Assembly (NCBI GenBank): GCA_011634665.1
Contig: WAEK01000005.1
Coordinates: 2,365,001 to 2,429,000, forward strand
Origin: Mortierella sp. BCC40632
Taxonomy: Eukaryota; Mortierellomycota; Mortierellomycetes; Mortierellales; Mortierellaceae
Reading direction: 5' to 3'
Length of the DNA: 64,000 nt
The first letter of the stretch is position 1. Each line of letters begins with the position of its first letter. The notes under the pieces are model-generated. The model was not told the DNA's origin. It ran no database searches and was given only the letters and a program-made list of their open reading frames with translations. The translations under genes and the position numbers were made by a program. Positions 1 through 11,017 of this stretch are shown one piece after another.

Positions 1-1867
1 CTATCGAAGGACTGGAACAATTCCGCCATTACTTTTGCCTACTCAGACTTTCCTGCCACTATCCTCACTGATCATAAGAATCTGGAGTATTTTTTCGAAA
101 AAAGATCTCTCAGTGATCGTCAAGTCCGATATGCCGAGCGTCTTTCCAAGTTCAATGTTCGAGTTGTATACCGTCCTGGAGTGCTGAATGGTGCTGCTGA
201 CGCCTTGTCCCGCAGGTACCCCTCTGAGGAGGGGAGAGTCGAGTTCATGAAGCAATCTTGCCAAGAATGGAGTATGTCCTCGCGAATCCAGAGCACGCCA
301 CAATCGCAGAAATAATTGATGAAGTGTTGCAAGAACCCGTTGAAGATGAAGATGAAATCCAGAATCCAATGAATCAAGAGCCTCCGGTGCTGGACCTGAC
401 AGACCGTATCAAGGCTGCCTATCTTGAAGATGAAGAAACCCGAGATATCATCCAAGCTTTTGGAACAAGATCCAACTGTGGAAGAAGACTTTGTTGTGAT
501 GGATGGATTGTTGTACTACAAAGGTCGTATCGCAATCCCTGACGACGACGACTCGATCAAGAAGGATATTTTATCCCATTGTCATGATGATCCCATGTCA
601 GGTCACTTTGGAATCCACAAGACCCATGAGCTGGTTAGCCGTTCATATTCATGGCCCCTATGAGAATGTTTGTGAAGCGCTTCATCAGTTCGTGTGACAC
701 CTGTCAAAGGAACAAATCATCCAAGCATAAACCGTATGGTCTCTATGCACCTGTCCCAGTACCTGAGCTCCCGTGGTCCTCGTTATCCATGGACTTCATC
801 ACCCAGCTGCCAAGCTCTGAGGACTTTGACGCAATCCTGGTTATTGTAGACCGCTTTTACCAAGATGGCGCGCTTCATCCCCACGAAAGGTACCGTGGGT
901 GCTGAGGGCCTCGCCACTCTCTTCTTACAACATATCGTGTCCAAGTATGGCCTGCCAGACGAAATCATGACCGACCGCGGATCAGTATTCACTGCTGAAT
1001 ATTCCCGACAATTCTTGGACGCCCTTCGTGTCCAGCAAAACATGACCACATCCTATCGACAACAGACGAATGGTCAAGCAGAAAGGACCAATTCCACCTT
1101 GGAGCAGTATCTACGGTGCTTCCTGAACTATCAGCAAGACAACTGGTCAGAACTATTATATTGGGCAGAGTTTTGTTATAACAACAACCTTACATTCATC
1201 AATCAACATGACCCCATTCTATGCATACCAAGGATATCATCCCCGCTTCAGCGTCAACATCCCGCGAGTCGCCGCAAGTAATCCTAGAGCAGAAGAACGA
1301 CTCCAGAATCTCAAGGAGCTTCAAGAGGACCTAAAGTTCCATATTGGGTACGCCCACGAGGCCCATGAACGTAGTGTCAATAGTCGCAATCAAGAACAGC
1401 CCCATTATGAACAAGGTGACAAGGTTTGGCTCTTACGTACCAATATTCGTACCAAGAGGCCCTCACCCAAGTTGGACAACGTCCGGCTAGGACCATTCAA
1501 GATCCTTGAAGCGGTAGGCTCGCGATCATTCAGATTAGAGCTGCCACGAGAGATGTCGCGTCTCCATCCTGTGTTCCATGTCTCTTTGTTAGAGCCCCAT
1601 GTGGAGAATGATCTACAAGACAGGAGAGCGCCCCCACCTCCGCCCGTGGAGATTGATGGCGAAACCGAATATGAGGTCGAGATCATCCTAGATTCAAGGC
1701 GTCGCTATGGCCGTTTGCAATATCTGGTCAAATGGTTAGGCCATGATGAACAAACGTGGGAACCGATTGACCATGTACAGCATTGTCCCGATTTAATTCA
1801 AGACTTCCATGCAAGGTACCCCGGAAAGCCTCGCGGACCCATTGTCGCGCCTGGAGGCCGCGCCTAA
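1..1867 (+). pseudogene. GyA pol: RNase H end, integrase, chromodomain (frameshifted)
   Basis: The gene encodes the C-terminal half of a Ty3/gypsy Pol polyprotein; the integrase joins cDNA to the host chromosome. In order it shows the end of RNase H (TDHKNLEYF, bases 68-95), the H2C2 zinc region (CDTCQRNK near 693-716), and the DDE core: SMDFI near 787, TDRGSVF near 969 and NGQAERTN near 1069. It ends in a chromodomain (YEVEIILDS ... LVKWLGHDEQTWEP, about 1670-1770). The reading frame changes several times, at TTTTTT (90), CTTTTGG (455), GACGACGAC (541) and CTTTTACC (854). The 31.0-33.8 kb copy has one unit fewer at several of these points and reads through. It is therefore either a decayed copy or one carrying sequencing indels. 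The stop is TAA at 1865-1867, ten bases before the LTR. Confidence 0.9.
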
Positions 1868-1877
1868 GAGAGGGGAA

Positions 1878-2213
1878 TGTCACGTACCTAGGCGAATGAA
1901 CCTGTCTATAGGATCCTCATTCCTAAAGGAATGAGGAATGAGGAAAAGAATAGATTGAGACGGAGCTCTGATGAGCTCCGTCCCAAAAATACTGAGTGCG
2001 CGCTCCGCGCCACTCAGCAGTCACCTCTTGTCTCTCCTCCGACGCGCCGCCTAGAATCCTACACACCGACAGGCCTGGGTCCCCAGTTCTCTGGGCTCCT
2101 GCCCCTAGATAGAAACACATAAATAGCCCTTAGATAGACATAGCATCGAACTTCAGTCTGCAATACATATTATCCTTGCCCTATAGAAAAATCTGCCTTG
2201 TCTGTCCTTGACA
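1878..2213 (+). repeat. GyA 3' LTR (336 bp)
   Basis: The repeat starts TGTCACGTACC and ends CCTTGACA. It matches the two LTRs of the complete GyA at 30674-31009 and 35891-36226 almost base for base. It holds a TATA-like CATAAATAG at about 2118 and, about 35 bases on, AGTCTGCAAT (2155-2164), the proposed self-primer. The left part contains an imperfect palindrome (CATTCCT/AGGAATG, GAGCTC). Confidence 0.95.
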
Positions 2214-2214
2214 G

Positions 2215-2796
2215 ATGGAGAAACATCAGGCGAGATTCCGAGTTGTATATGATGCCATCCAAGACAGTCACAAAAAGTATGCTGACCAATATGATGCTCA
2301 CAAGCGCGAGGCCAATTTCGAAATAGACGACCTTGTCTATATCGACGCGACGGACATCAAAACTGCTACTGAGAATGCGACAAAAAAGGTAAACAAGCTG
2401 AGAAAACCCTTCCTAGGACCATACAAGATCGTTGCTCAACCGAGTCCCTTGAACTACAAGTTGCAGCTGCCTCCCAGAAGCCGGTTACATCTCGTTTTCC
2501 ACGTCTCTAAGCTAAGGGCTGCCACTCGTAGAGATAACGAATTTGCTGATAACGAGGAATTAAGACCGGACGAAGAGCCTCTCTTGGACGACAGCGACGA
2601 ATGCTATGAACAACCTTATGAGGTCGAGAGGATAAGCAAGCACAAAAAGACAAGAGATGGCACAGTCAAGTTTTTGGTCAAATGGGTTGGCTTCCCCGTC
2701 AAGGATAGTACGTGGCAAACACTAGAAGATCTTGAAAATGCACAAGAAGTCCTCCAAGATTACCGGGAGACCCTCAAGAACCCTAACCTCTTTTAA
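2215..2796 (+). CDS. GyD pol C-terminus: integrase tail plus chromodomain
   Basis: An open 193-codon reading frame forms the C-terminal end of a Ty3/gypsy integrase. It includes the GPY/F-like tract (LGPYKIVAQP near 2415-2445), the HLVFHVSKL motif typical of chromovirus integrase tails near 2490, and a chromodomain (YEVERISKHKK ... FLVKWVGFPVKDSTWQ, about 2620-2720). Chromodomains guide such integrases to marked chromatin (family knowledge). The upstream part was cut off by the GyA LTR at 2213, so the ATG at 2215 is probably internal; the homologous 50923-51164 copy has in-frame integrase sequence before it. The stop TAA is followed by AGGAGGAG and then the LTR. Confidence 0.88.
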   Translation: MEKHQARFRVVYDAIQDSHKKYADQYDAHKREANFEIDDLVYIDATDIKTATENATKKVNKLRKPFLGPYKIVAQPSPLNYKLQLPPRSRLHLVFHVSKLRAATRRDNEFADNEELRPDEEPLLDDSDECYEQPYEVERISKHKKTRDGTVKFLVKWVGFPVKDSTWQTLEDLENAQEVLQDYRETLKNPNLF

Positions 2797-2805
2797 GAGG
2801 AGGAG

Positions 2806-3062
2806 TGTCAAAGAGTACACTTGCTTGTCGCGTCTTTGAGATGCTTGGGATATGTTGTCAGGTCCACAGCGAACAAGGAATGCCTCCCTGTCTGACCTGA
2901 CATACCACAGAAAATAGCTAGCCTGATAGTCATCTCCGTAGTATTTATTCCCTCTTCCCTCCCTCGAATAAACAGCAGTTAGTAACTCACCTCTTGTCCC
3001 TAGCCTTTGTCCTAGTCCCTGTCTTTGTTCTTCTCCTTCCCTATTCCTCTTGCCTTGTTACA
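2806..3062 (+). repeat. GyD 3' LTR (257 bp)
   Basis: The repeat starts TGTCAAAGAGTA and ends CTTGTTACA. The copy at 44746-45003 shares the right half, which contains a TATA-like GTATTTATTC region, AATAAACAGCAGTTAGTAACTCACC and CCTATTCCTCTTGCCTTGTTACA. Its left half (U3) is clearly different, so two GyD subfamilies are present. The LTR abuts LtrS sequence (AGGAG...), which means GyD had inserted into an LtrS. Confidence 0.88.
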
Positions 3063-3213
3063 AGGAGCAAACAAGAGCCTGCTCAAGTATTTATTCATCT
3101 ACGATCTATTGAGGGGCATGCAGACCAGATGGCTCCGCAGCCCCAAGTTGTCCACCTCTTGGAAAGGGCTAAAATCGTAACTACTGCGACCAGTGTCAGT
3201 TACTACACGACAT
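3063..3213 (-). repeat. LtrS fragment (5' 151 bp)
   Basis: This is the start of the LtrS repeat on the minus strand, ending at the LTR tip CTACACGACA. It is cut at 3062 by the GyD LTR. The flank after the tip is TCGG, fitting the NCGN target pattern seen for this family. It interrupts the TcH transposase. Confidence 0.85.
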
Positions 3214-3734
3214 CGGCTTGTTATTGCCCCTTCCTGTTCATCCCACACCCACTGCAAGCCGTCGGAACAAATTCGGTTGATCTTGGACTCGTCAGACCAG
3301 ACAACTGAAGCCCAGTCGTCCTCAGTCCATTCCTTGTACTTGTTGACAAACTGTAATCGGCCACGAATGTGATTTCTTTTCAACGCAGGTCGTTTCACAA
3401 CTCGTTTGGCGATTAGTCCAGCCTCTCGAAGTCTTCTCTTGAGAGTGGTAATCGATATTGGTGCGGGATTGATTTCATTGGCCTGATCAAGTCCATCAGA
3501 TGCTGACTTGATTAGACCACGTTTCAGATTGAGCTTGATATGTTCAACTGTCGAGGCTAAAATTTTCCTTGGTCGACCTCCTTTGAACTTGGACAGATCC
3601 AAATCATTGCTTACAGCAATCCTGTGGACAGTTGCATTAGAAATATTCAGCTTCTTGGCTGTCTCTCTGGTGGATGTTCCTTCCTGCAAAAGCTTCAATG
3701 CTTCCTTGATGGTTCGTGGCGGTGTTGGCTTCAT
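3214..3734 (-). pseudogene. TcH transposase, N-terminal part
   Basis: Tc1 transposases cut and paste their element at TA sites. From the ATG at 3734 the protein shows a paired-like helix-turn-helix (EALKLLQEGTSTRETAKKL, then SNATVHRIA), the GRPRKI hook between the two DNA-binding subdomains, and a second HTH (ITTLKRRLREAGL). The first catalytic Asp follows in VWSDESKI. The frame continues into LtrS at 3213, so the second Asp and the Glu are missing and the product cannot be active. An upstream in-frame ATG at 3803 would add a leader that looks like non-coding sequence, so 3734 is preferred. Confidence 0.8.
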
Positions 3735-4063
3735 AGTTGGCACATGAGATGAAAAGAGGTAGAACAGTGATTTTTGGAAAAAATCGGGATGTTTTAGAAT
3801 CAAAACAATGAAAAATTGACGAAAAAGAATTTTTTATCGTATTTTTTACATGGTCGGTCAAAACTGTTACAATGATATCGGACCCTTTGTCTGTCAATAA
3901 CTCTTCAACTATTGCCGTTATCCAGTTGAAACTTTAAGGGCGTATTCTCCATTGATTAATGATGCTTCAGTCAAATTATCAGGCCATTTGATAGCTTGTG
4001 CAGCATGTAAGTAGGAATTCAGATGAAAAGTAAAAAACATTGTAACAGTTTTGGCCGGCACTG
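3214..4063 (-). mobile_element. Tc1/mariner element TcH (3' truncated)
   Basis: This is a Tc1-type DNA transposon on the minus strand. Its outer end is CAGTGCCGGCCAAAACTG (read leftward from 4063), followed by the target dinucleotide TA at 4064-4065. A second copy of the motif AAAACTGTTACAATG lies internally at 3867-3881 in inverted orientation to the terminal one at 4038-4052, resembling a subterminal repeat. The other end is lost at the LtrS junction at 3213. It had inserted into GyE integrase sequence. Confidence 0.75.
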
Positions 4064-4065
4064 TA

Positions 4066-5116
4066 CTTTCACCTCCCGCCTCACAAAGGGTATCTTCCAG
4101 GCTCTGAACATCGAACAGAAACTCTCAACTGCTTACCATCCCCAGGCTGACGGCCAGACCGAAAGAGTTACATAATTCCGTTCTTGAACAATATCTTCGA
4201 TGCTATGTTGACTACCAACAGACTAACTGGAGTACCCTTCTTCCTATTGCTGAGTTCTCCTACAACAACGCCACTCACAGCTCTACCCAAGTCAGTCCAT
4301 TCTTTGCAAATTATGGGCATCACCCGAAATTCTCCGTTGTCGTTCCCCGATCATCCGACGGTTCCTCCATCAAAGACCGGGTCCAGTCCCTGAAAGACCT
4401 CCACTCTGAGTTGAAGTTCAACATCCAGGGTGCCCTCGAATCCCATGCGAAATACTACGACAAAGGTGTCCTTCCTCAACCCCAGTGTTTCTTATCGAAC
4501 AGAAAAAGTCAAGATCTCGTCTCGTTAAGCCGCGGACTCGTTTCGTTAAGCCCGTACTAATTCCCTGTAAATGACCGTTATCGAAACGAAACGTTAACGA
4601 AACGAAACGAGTTATCGAACGAAATCCGTCTCGTTGAGAAACACTGCTCAACCCTCGTTCCAGATTGGAGAAAAGGTCTGGCTCAACGCCAAGAACCTCC
4701 ATACCGATCGCCCCTGCAAGAAGCTGGATTTCAAACGCTTGGGACCCTTTGCGATCCTCGAGCAAGTAGGAAACCGCTCTTTCCGCCTTGACCTTCCCAA
4801 GTCCATGAAGATCCATCCCGTTTTCCACGTCAGCCTGCTCGAGGGATGGAAGCCTGACCTTATCCCCGACCGAACACCAAGGCCCCAGCCACCAGTAATG
4901 GTAGCCGGAGAAGAGGAATGGGAAGTCGAAGAGATCCTCGACTCCAAGTATACCAATGGTACCTTGCAATATCGAGTCCACTGGAAAGATATCCCGATCT
5001 CCGAAAGATCCTGGGAGCCCGCTAGTTTCCTTGAGCACTCTCCTGATGTGGTGTCCGAGTTCCATCGGAAGTATCCAGACAAGCCTGGCCCCGGGCTTCG
5101 CGGAGCTCAGCCCTAG
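4066..5116 (+). pseudogene. GyE integrase C-terminal half plus chromodomain
   Basis: This is a Ty3/gypsy integrase fragment. The catalytic Glu lies in [11 protein letters not shown] near 4140-4165, followed by [16 protein letters not shown], the [11 protein letters not shown] tract, the GPF module (KRLGPFAILEQVG near 4735), HPVFHVSLLEGW and a chromodomain (WEVEEILDS ... YRVHWKDIPISERSWEP near 4920-5020). It starts at the TcH insertion (TA at 4064), so the first catalytic residues are gone. MITE h3 splits it at 4483-4646; leaving out the MITE and one target duplication rejoins the frame (LPQP | SFQIGEKVW). There is also a one-base shift near 4170. The architecture is closest to GyA. Confidence 0.85.
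4483..4646. mobile_element. hAT-like MITE h3 (164 bp)
   Basis: A short non-coding element with ends CAGTGTTTCT and AGAAACACTG (10 bp perfect inverted repeat). It is flanked by the 8 bp duplication CTCAACCC (4475-4482 and 4647-4654). The interior is built from CGAAACG/CGTTTCG words and TATCGAAC. The 8 bp duplication and CAGTG ends are typical of hAT elements; it has no transposase of its own. Confidence 0.85.
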
Positions 5117-5126
5117 AAGGGGGGGT

Positions 5127-5396
5127 TGTCACGCCACCCTCCCTCTCTTCAGGCCTCTCAGTCAAATGAGATTGACTGTTGTTTGCCACCAAGGAAGCCA
5201 CCCGCAGCACGACAGCCACCCGCAGCAGTAAAGTCATCATGAGTCACTGCCCCGACCAAGATACATAAATAGTTCCCCTCTCCCCCTCGTTAAATCGTTA
5301 TCCAGAAATAAAACCTTCCTCCTTTGAATACCTGCTTTGCCTGTCCTCTCATCCCTCTCCCTCATTTCCCCTTGGTCCCAGAGTCAGTTCCTGACA
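5127..5396 (+). repeat. GyE 3' LTR (270 bp)
   Basis: The repeat starts TGTCACGCCACC ten bases after the GyE stop codon and ends GTTCCTGACA. It contains ATACATAAATAG (TATA-like, about 5262) and AATAAAACC near 5308. It is followed by GATGG of a GyF reverse transcriptase. Only one copy is in the window, so the ends rest on TG...CA and context. Confidence 0.75.
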
Positions 5397-5880
5397 GATG
5401 GAATATGTCAATGGATCATTCGCCGGGGCCAAGTCCGGCTTCTTTGTCAAGCAACGCGAGTTTCTGGGTCGGATTATCTGGAAGAACTCCATCAGCGCCC
5501 ACCCAGAGAAGCTAAAAAAGGTCGCGTACTGGCCCACGCCATCGAATGTGAAGACTCTGCGTCAGTTCATCGGATTCGCCTTGTATATGGGGGATCATGT
5601 CTCAGGGTTTGCAGAGCTAGCGGCACCATTATTCGCTCTGTACAAGTTTGACAAGAAACCACTTCAGTTCCAGAAGGCATGGCGAGAGGACGAGAGATAT
5701 GCCAAGGCATTCCAGGAGCTGCAGTGTGCACTGGTCAAAAGTCCGGTTCTTATCATGATCGACCATGGAAGACCGATCATTGTCGCTGCTGATACCTCCG
5801 GGCGAGCTACGGGTTGGGTTATCGCCCATGCATCTGATCCTCAAGACGAAAATAATATTACACCGAAAGTCAAGTACCGT
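5397..5880 (+). pseudogene. GyF reverse transcriptase end and start of RNase H
   Basis: The fragment of a Ty3/gypsy Pol shows the RT thumb/connection region (KQREFLGRIIW, HPEKLKKVAYWPTP, LRQFIGFALYMGDHV) and the first part of RNase H (MIDHGRPIIVAADTSGRATGWVI; the Asp in AADTS is the first catalytic residue). It is bounded on the left by the GyE LTR and on the right by LtrS at 5881. The next GyF piece at 11603 begins inside integrase, so roughly 250 residues are missing and the two pieces are not a simple insertion pair. It is clearly a different family from GyA-GyE. Confidence 0.8.
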
Positions 5881-5982
5881 TGTCGTGTAGTAACTGACAC
5901 TGGTCGCAGTAGTTACGATTTTAGCCCTTTCCAAGAGGTGGACAACTTGGAGCTGCGGAGCCATCCGGTCTGCATGCCCCTC

Positions 5983-6165
5983 TGCAACAGTCAGAGGCCA
6001 GGGAGTCTTTGGTTTGGGCAGTTTATTGCTTAAGATTAAAGTAATGAGAAAGCTAACTATTTATACAAGTGGTTTGGTGGCAAATGGAAGGGGGCGCGGC
6101 AGTGGTGGCAACTGGACAGTCACAAATAGTGGCAAAGGGCGCAGCTTGAAGAGGACACTGTCGCA
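5983..6165 (-). repeat. GyC 3' LTR (183 bp)
   Basis: Read on the minus strand it starts TGCGACAGTGTCC and ends CTGACTGTTGCA. It is nearly identical to 11017-11199, indicating a fairly recent insertion. It contains TATAAATAG and AATAAACTG. Confidence 0.95.
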
Positions 6166-6175
6166 CCTTCCCCTT

Positions 6176-9100
6176 TTAAAAATTTAGGTCGTGTTTCTGC
6201 TTGTACTCGTCCACAGTTTCCTGGCAATGTGTAAGATCCTTTACTTTTTCCCATGTTGCCTCGTCTCGAGAGTAGCCCTTCCATAAAATAAGGAACTGAT
6301 GCTGCCGTCGATAGTACCGATAGTCCAGAATACTGTCTACTTCAAACTCTTCTTCTCCATCGATGATTTCAGGCTCTGGTTCTGAATATACTGTTGTCCG
6401 AGGGCCGAGTGATTCTGGCGACTCTTCATAGTGTCGGAAACGATCCACATGGAACACGTCGTGTATTTTCATTGTCGGAGGTAATTCAACTTTGAAGGTG
6501 ACAGGGGACAATTGCTGAAGGAGTGTGTAGGGTCCAATGAATCTCGGCTTCAGTTTATCTGATGGTCTGTTTTGGTCTGCTGGGATAGTGATATGTTCCG
6601 CGTTGAGCAAGACTTTGTCGCCTTCTTTGAAGCTGTGCTCGATCCTATGTTTGTCTGCGTTCCAAGTCTGCCTTTCCTGTGCGAGTCGAATAGAATCCTG
6701 GGCCTCCTTGAGTATCCTGCTCTGGTCGCTTACAAAACTTTCAACCTTGGGAGCTTTTTAGACGGTTGGGGTTGGAGTAGAGCGGATGGGATATACGGGG
6801 ATGGTAGCCCATGTTCAAAAAGAAGGGAGAGTAACCAGTTGTTGGGTTGACCGAGTTGTTGTATCCAAATTCGAGTGAAGGTAATGAAAGATCCCAGTTT
6901 GTCTGTTGTTGATCTATGACAGACCGGAGCATCGTTGTGAGAGTTTGGATTGCGCGTTCTGATTGTCCATCTGTTTGGGGGTGGTGTGCAGTTGACATGG
7001 CTAGTCTTGTGTCCATTAGTCGATGTAACTCCTGCCAGAACTGACTAGTAAACTTTGTATCCCGATCTGACACAATAGTTGTTGGCATTCCATGAAGTCG
7101 GAAGACATTTTTGAAGAAGCAATGGGCCACGTCAACAGCTGTGTCAGTTGTTCTACTTGGTGCAAAGTGGGCCTGCTTTGATAGTTTGTCGACAAAAACT
7201 GTGATTGCATCGAATCCTCTCTCTGTTCGTGGTAATTGAACGACAAAATCCATTGTTACTGTTTCCCATCGCTGATCTGGGATTGGAAGTGGATGGAGGA
7301 GTCCTGTTGGTGCACGATTGCTATGTTTGTTCCTTTGGCAACTCTCACAAGTTCTGACGTACGTCCTGATATCATTGACTATCTGTGGCCAGAATGCAAA
7401 GCGTCTCAAGTTGTCGTAGGTTTTATCGAATCCCAAGTGTCCTGCTATGGCTGAGTCGTGTGCATCATGGATAAGTGAGTGGCGGATGTCAGCATTCCTG
7501 GGGATACAAATTACTGATTTGCCTCGTCGTAGTACGTGGAGTAGGCCATCGAATATAGCATATCCTTGAGGTGGTTGTCCTTTCATGCAGCTGTAATAAA
7601 TAGGCCATAAACGGCTGTCGTCTCTGTAGCTAAGGATGAGTCGTTTTCGAAGATCGCGGTCCAGAGCTATTTCCATGGAATTAAAATCGACAGGTTGGGG
7701 TAGGGAGTGGTCAGGTCGGCGGGAGAGAGCGTCTGATACGATGTTTTCCGATCCTTTTCTTGTACTTGAAGGTGAAGTCGTACTCCTGAAGGAGTTCCAT
7801 CCAACGAGCTTGGCGACGGGTGAGCTTCGGTTGTGTAGGAAAGTGTCGTAGGGTAGCATGATCGGTGTATACAATGAAATGTGTTCCATCGAGATAGTAT
7901 CGCCATGTTTTCAGGGCATGTACAACTGCCAACAGTTCCTGCTCATGTGTTGGATAGTTCCTTTCTGCTGAGTTCATTTTGCGAGACGTGAAGGCGACTG
8001 GTCGTGACTCTCCATTTTTGTCTATCTGAAATAGGACAGCTCCCACAGCAAATCCAGATGCATCTGTCTCCACGGATGTAGTCAATTCAGGGTCAAATAT
8101 CCTGAGGACTGGTGCTTCACTAACAGCTTTTTTGAGGGCGATAAAGGCTGACTCATGGCTGTCATTCCATTCGAAGGGGACGTCGTCTCCTAAGAGAGAT
8201 GTCAGGGGGGGCAGAGCTATCTGAGCAAAGTTGTTGACATAGTTATGGTAGAACTGAGCGAGGCCGATGAACTGTTGAACTTCCTTTTGCTTTGTTGGTC
8301 GAGGCCATTCTCTGATAGCTTTGACGAGTCCAGCGTTTGTTTGAATGCCATCCTTGGTGAGAATGTGTCCCAAAACTCCGTTTGTTGTTGTAGAAATGAA
8401 CATTTGCTGAGCTTTGCGTAGAGGCCGTGCTTCCTGAAGAGAGAGAGAACTGTTCGTAGATGGTCCAGGTGTTCTTTTCTTGGATTTAGAGTAGATTAGC
8501 ACGTCGTCTAAGTAAGCTACAACAATTTCGTCCAAGACAGGGTTCAAGACGGTGCGCATCATTGAAGAGAAGGAAGCTGGGGGCGTTTGTCAGACCAAAA
8601 GGAACAACATTAAATTCATAATGTCCATATCGGCAACGGAAGGCTGTTTTGTGGGTATGCGGTTCGTAGACTCGTTGTTGATGGTATCCTGATAAGAGGT
8701 CGAGTTTCGAGAAATACTTGGCACCTCTGAATCTGTCAATCAACTCGTCAATTCGAGGCAGAGGGTGGCGGTTCTTTTTGGTGATTCGGTTGAGACCTCT
8801 GGTATCCACACATTCTGAGGGTTCCTTCCTTTTTGCGAACGAATAGGACGGGAGCGCCATAGGGTGATGTGCTAGGCTTAATGAACCCTTTTTCAACAGG
8901 TCGTCTAACTGCTTTTTTAGTTCATCAAGTTCAGCGATTGAAAGTCGAATGACAGGTCGGACAGGTGGATCGGCGGTAGGGTCGGTCTCAATTCGCATTG
9001 CATCTCCTCTGTCTGGTGGGAGTCCATCAGGGAGAGAGTCGGGAAATACATCAGGGAACTCTTCCATAACTATTTTTTCGGATTTCAGGGTCAGCATTTT

Positions 9101-9780
9101 CCAAGGGGTTGGTGACAGGCTTGACATTTCCTTCTTTGAGTAGGGCAATAAAGACTTCACTACCAGGAAGGGCGGCGATGGTGTTGAAGTGCATGTGGCT
9201 AAGGAGGAGTCCACCAGAGGTTGTCGTTACTGAAGTGGGTTTGAAGCCGCGACATGTCCAGTGAACTGTCTTTCCGTTGTGATCAAAGACTAGTTTGTTC
9301 GTCTGCCAGTTGATATTCGGGTTGATGTCAGTGAGCCAGGGTTTACCGAGGATGATGTCGTATTTTTGGAGGTCATAAGCGATAGTGTCTACCGTGTCAG
9401 TGTAATTATCGCGTGCAAGTGTAATGGTTGCCGTGTGGGATGTCGTAGATGAAGAGCCGTTAGGGGAGGAGGACTGGGATGGGGTTGCACGACTTTACGG
9501 GGATCGAGTGTTGGGATAAAAATCGTTTGCTGATAACATTCATTTCAGCCCCGCCATCGATTAAAATCTTTGCAGGGTGGTTGTTGACTGCGCCGATGAA
9601 AGTAAGGAGTCGTTGTTGAGCCTTTGCAATAGTGAAGCTATGAAGACCCAATCCTTTTTTTTTCTTCGGTTTGTGTGTTGACTCTGGCGATGGGTCTAGC
9701 TGTAATTCAGGAGCAGGTGGGTCCAGGTCCACTTTGTCACTAATACAAGCCTTCTCCTCAGTCTTTGACGACGTTGGCAT
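6176..9780 (-). pseudogene. GyC pol: protease, RT, RNase H, integrase, chromodomain
   Basis: The Pol polyprotein is spread over about six overlapping frames. In order on the minus strand: the aspartic protease (KILIDGGAEMNVIS near 9545-9585); RT (KLDLLSGYHQQRVYEPHTHK near 8675-8720, [13 protein letters not shown], then the catalytic VAYLDDVLIYSK near 8495-8525); RNase H ([14 protein letters not shown] near 8040-8075, TDHATLRHFPTQ near 7840); and integrase with an H2C2 finger (CESCQRNK near 7325) and the DDE core: TMDFVVQLP, VSDRDTKFTS and TDGQSERAIQ. It ends with a chromodomain (FEVDSILDYRYYRR ... ILWKGYSRDEATWE near 6240-6345). All catalytic signatures are present, but the frame is broken near 9215-9460, 8530, 7800 and 6700. 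It overlaps in design with GyB, its closest relative here. Confidence 0.92.
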
Positions 9781-9950
9781 TGGTTCATGGATGTTTGTGT
9801 GGGCCTTGGTTGGGTCGTGAGTATTATTGTCATTATTTTTCTGAGGTGGTGGACGAAGTAGAGTTGAATACTTTTTTTATTTTTATTCGCTTGAGAACTT
9901 AACTCTGGTCTTGGAACACTCCCCTGATCCAGGTGGATAGGAGAGGGGTT

Positions 9951-11017
9951 TCAGCAACTAAGCCCTGGACTGATCTTAATTGCTGGGGCCTTTTCCCTGC
10001 TCGGGCTGAGGGGAGAGGTCTCTTCGGATTCTATGTTGTTGAAACGTTTTCCACTGCGACATTCGTTAGCCATATGTCCATCCTTGCGGCAGCGGAAGCA
10101 AGCTCCTCGTTGGCGGAGTCGCTCGCGTTCTTGTGGCGATAGTTTGGGTGTTGATGAGGGGCGGGAAGAGAACTGTCGACGAAGGGCGTTAAGTTCGGTC
10201 CTGAGGTTATCAATTTCCATAGCCATCGGGTCTTTTTGAGTACTGTTGGAACCGGAGGGGAAGAGGGACCATGGTGATTATCGTGGGAGAAATAACTGGA
10301 GGGGTAGAGGATATCGTGGACGATTGTTGCCTCGGTGATTGCTTTTTCAAGGGTCTTGGGTTGGCGTAGTCGAACCTGTTTAGAAGTTTCTGGATCGAGG
10401 CCACGAAGAAACCGGAAAAGTGAAGCGTCCTTGTCTTCCTTTGGGATGAGACGAAGGTATCTTCTGAACTCATTTGTATATTCAGCGACGCCTCTTTTTC
10501 CTTGAATCAGATTTTCCAACTTTTAAACGAGCAGCGTGGACAGCATCAGGAGGCGTGAACCTTGCGATAAACGAAGCGCGGAAATTCTCCCAGGGGGTGT
10601 CAATCTTGATCTCAGATGTGCGCCACCAAGAGCGTGCGTCTTTTGTGAGGGCAAGTACAAAGTACCGAACCCAAAGATTCTTGGAGAGCTGTAGGACAGT
10701 GAAATACTCTTCATAGCTATCGGCAAAATTTAGACACTCTTCAGCATCGATAATGCCACTAAAAGGGCTCGGGCTTGGGCGGTTTGAGGACGGCGGCAAG
10801 GGTTCTTGCTTGATCATTCGCGGCCAATCCTTGAAGAATGGAGGCGGAGGCGTCGGCTTCTTGGCTCATGATGGAAAGGGAAGAAAAATAATCGGAAAGG
10901 GGGTCTTGATCTTGGGGTACTTGGGTTGGAGTCGTGGGGTCCGAGGGGGGTGGCAGGGGTTCGAGGGGAGTCGGTGTCAGAGGGGTCGGTGGAAAGAGAT
11001 TGTACCTTTGCTGCCAT
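9951..11017 (-). pseudogene. GyC gag (capsid plus CCHC nucleocapsid), frameshifted
   Basis: Gag packages element RNA in cytoplasmic particles. The start ATG at 11017 uses the last base of the 5' LTR, as in the plus-strand copy at 27984. Then come a Pro/Thr-rich N-terminus, the retrotransposon capsid region (FADSYEEYFTVLQL, LTKDARSWWRT, FRASFIARFTPPDAV, GKRGVAEYTNEFRRYLR, FLRGLDPETSKQVRLRQPK) and one zinc knuckle, CFRCRKDGHMANEC, near 10065-10110. The frame shifts near 10815, 10500 and 10250. Its intact stretch at about 10440-10460 is the empty site for the MITE in the 28.5 kb copy. Confidence 0.9.

Larger units (their letters stand above)
1..2213 (+). mobile_element. Ty3/gypsy chromovirus GyA, copy 1 (3' half)
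   Basis: This is the 3' half of an LTR retrotransposon whose 5' part lies outside the window. It carries the end of RNase H, the integrase, a chromodomain and a 3' LTR. The same element is present complete at 30674-36226 on the other strand, which defines its boundaries. The 3' LTR ends at 2213 and is followed directly by GyD coding sequence (GATGG...), so GyA inserted into a GyD element. The matching left target duplication is not in the window. Confidence 0.93.
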
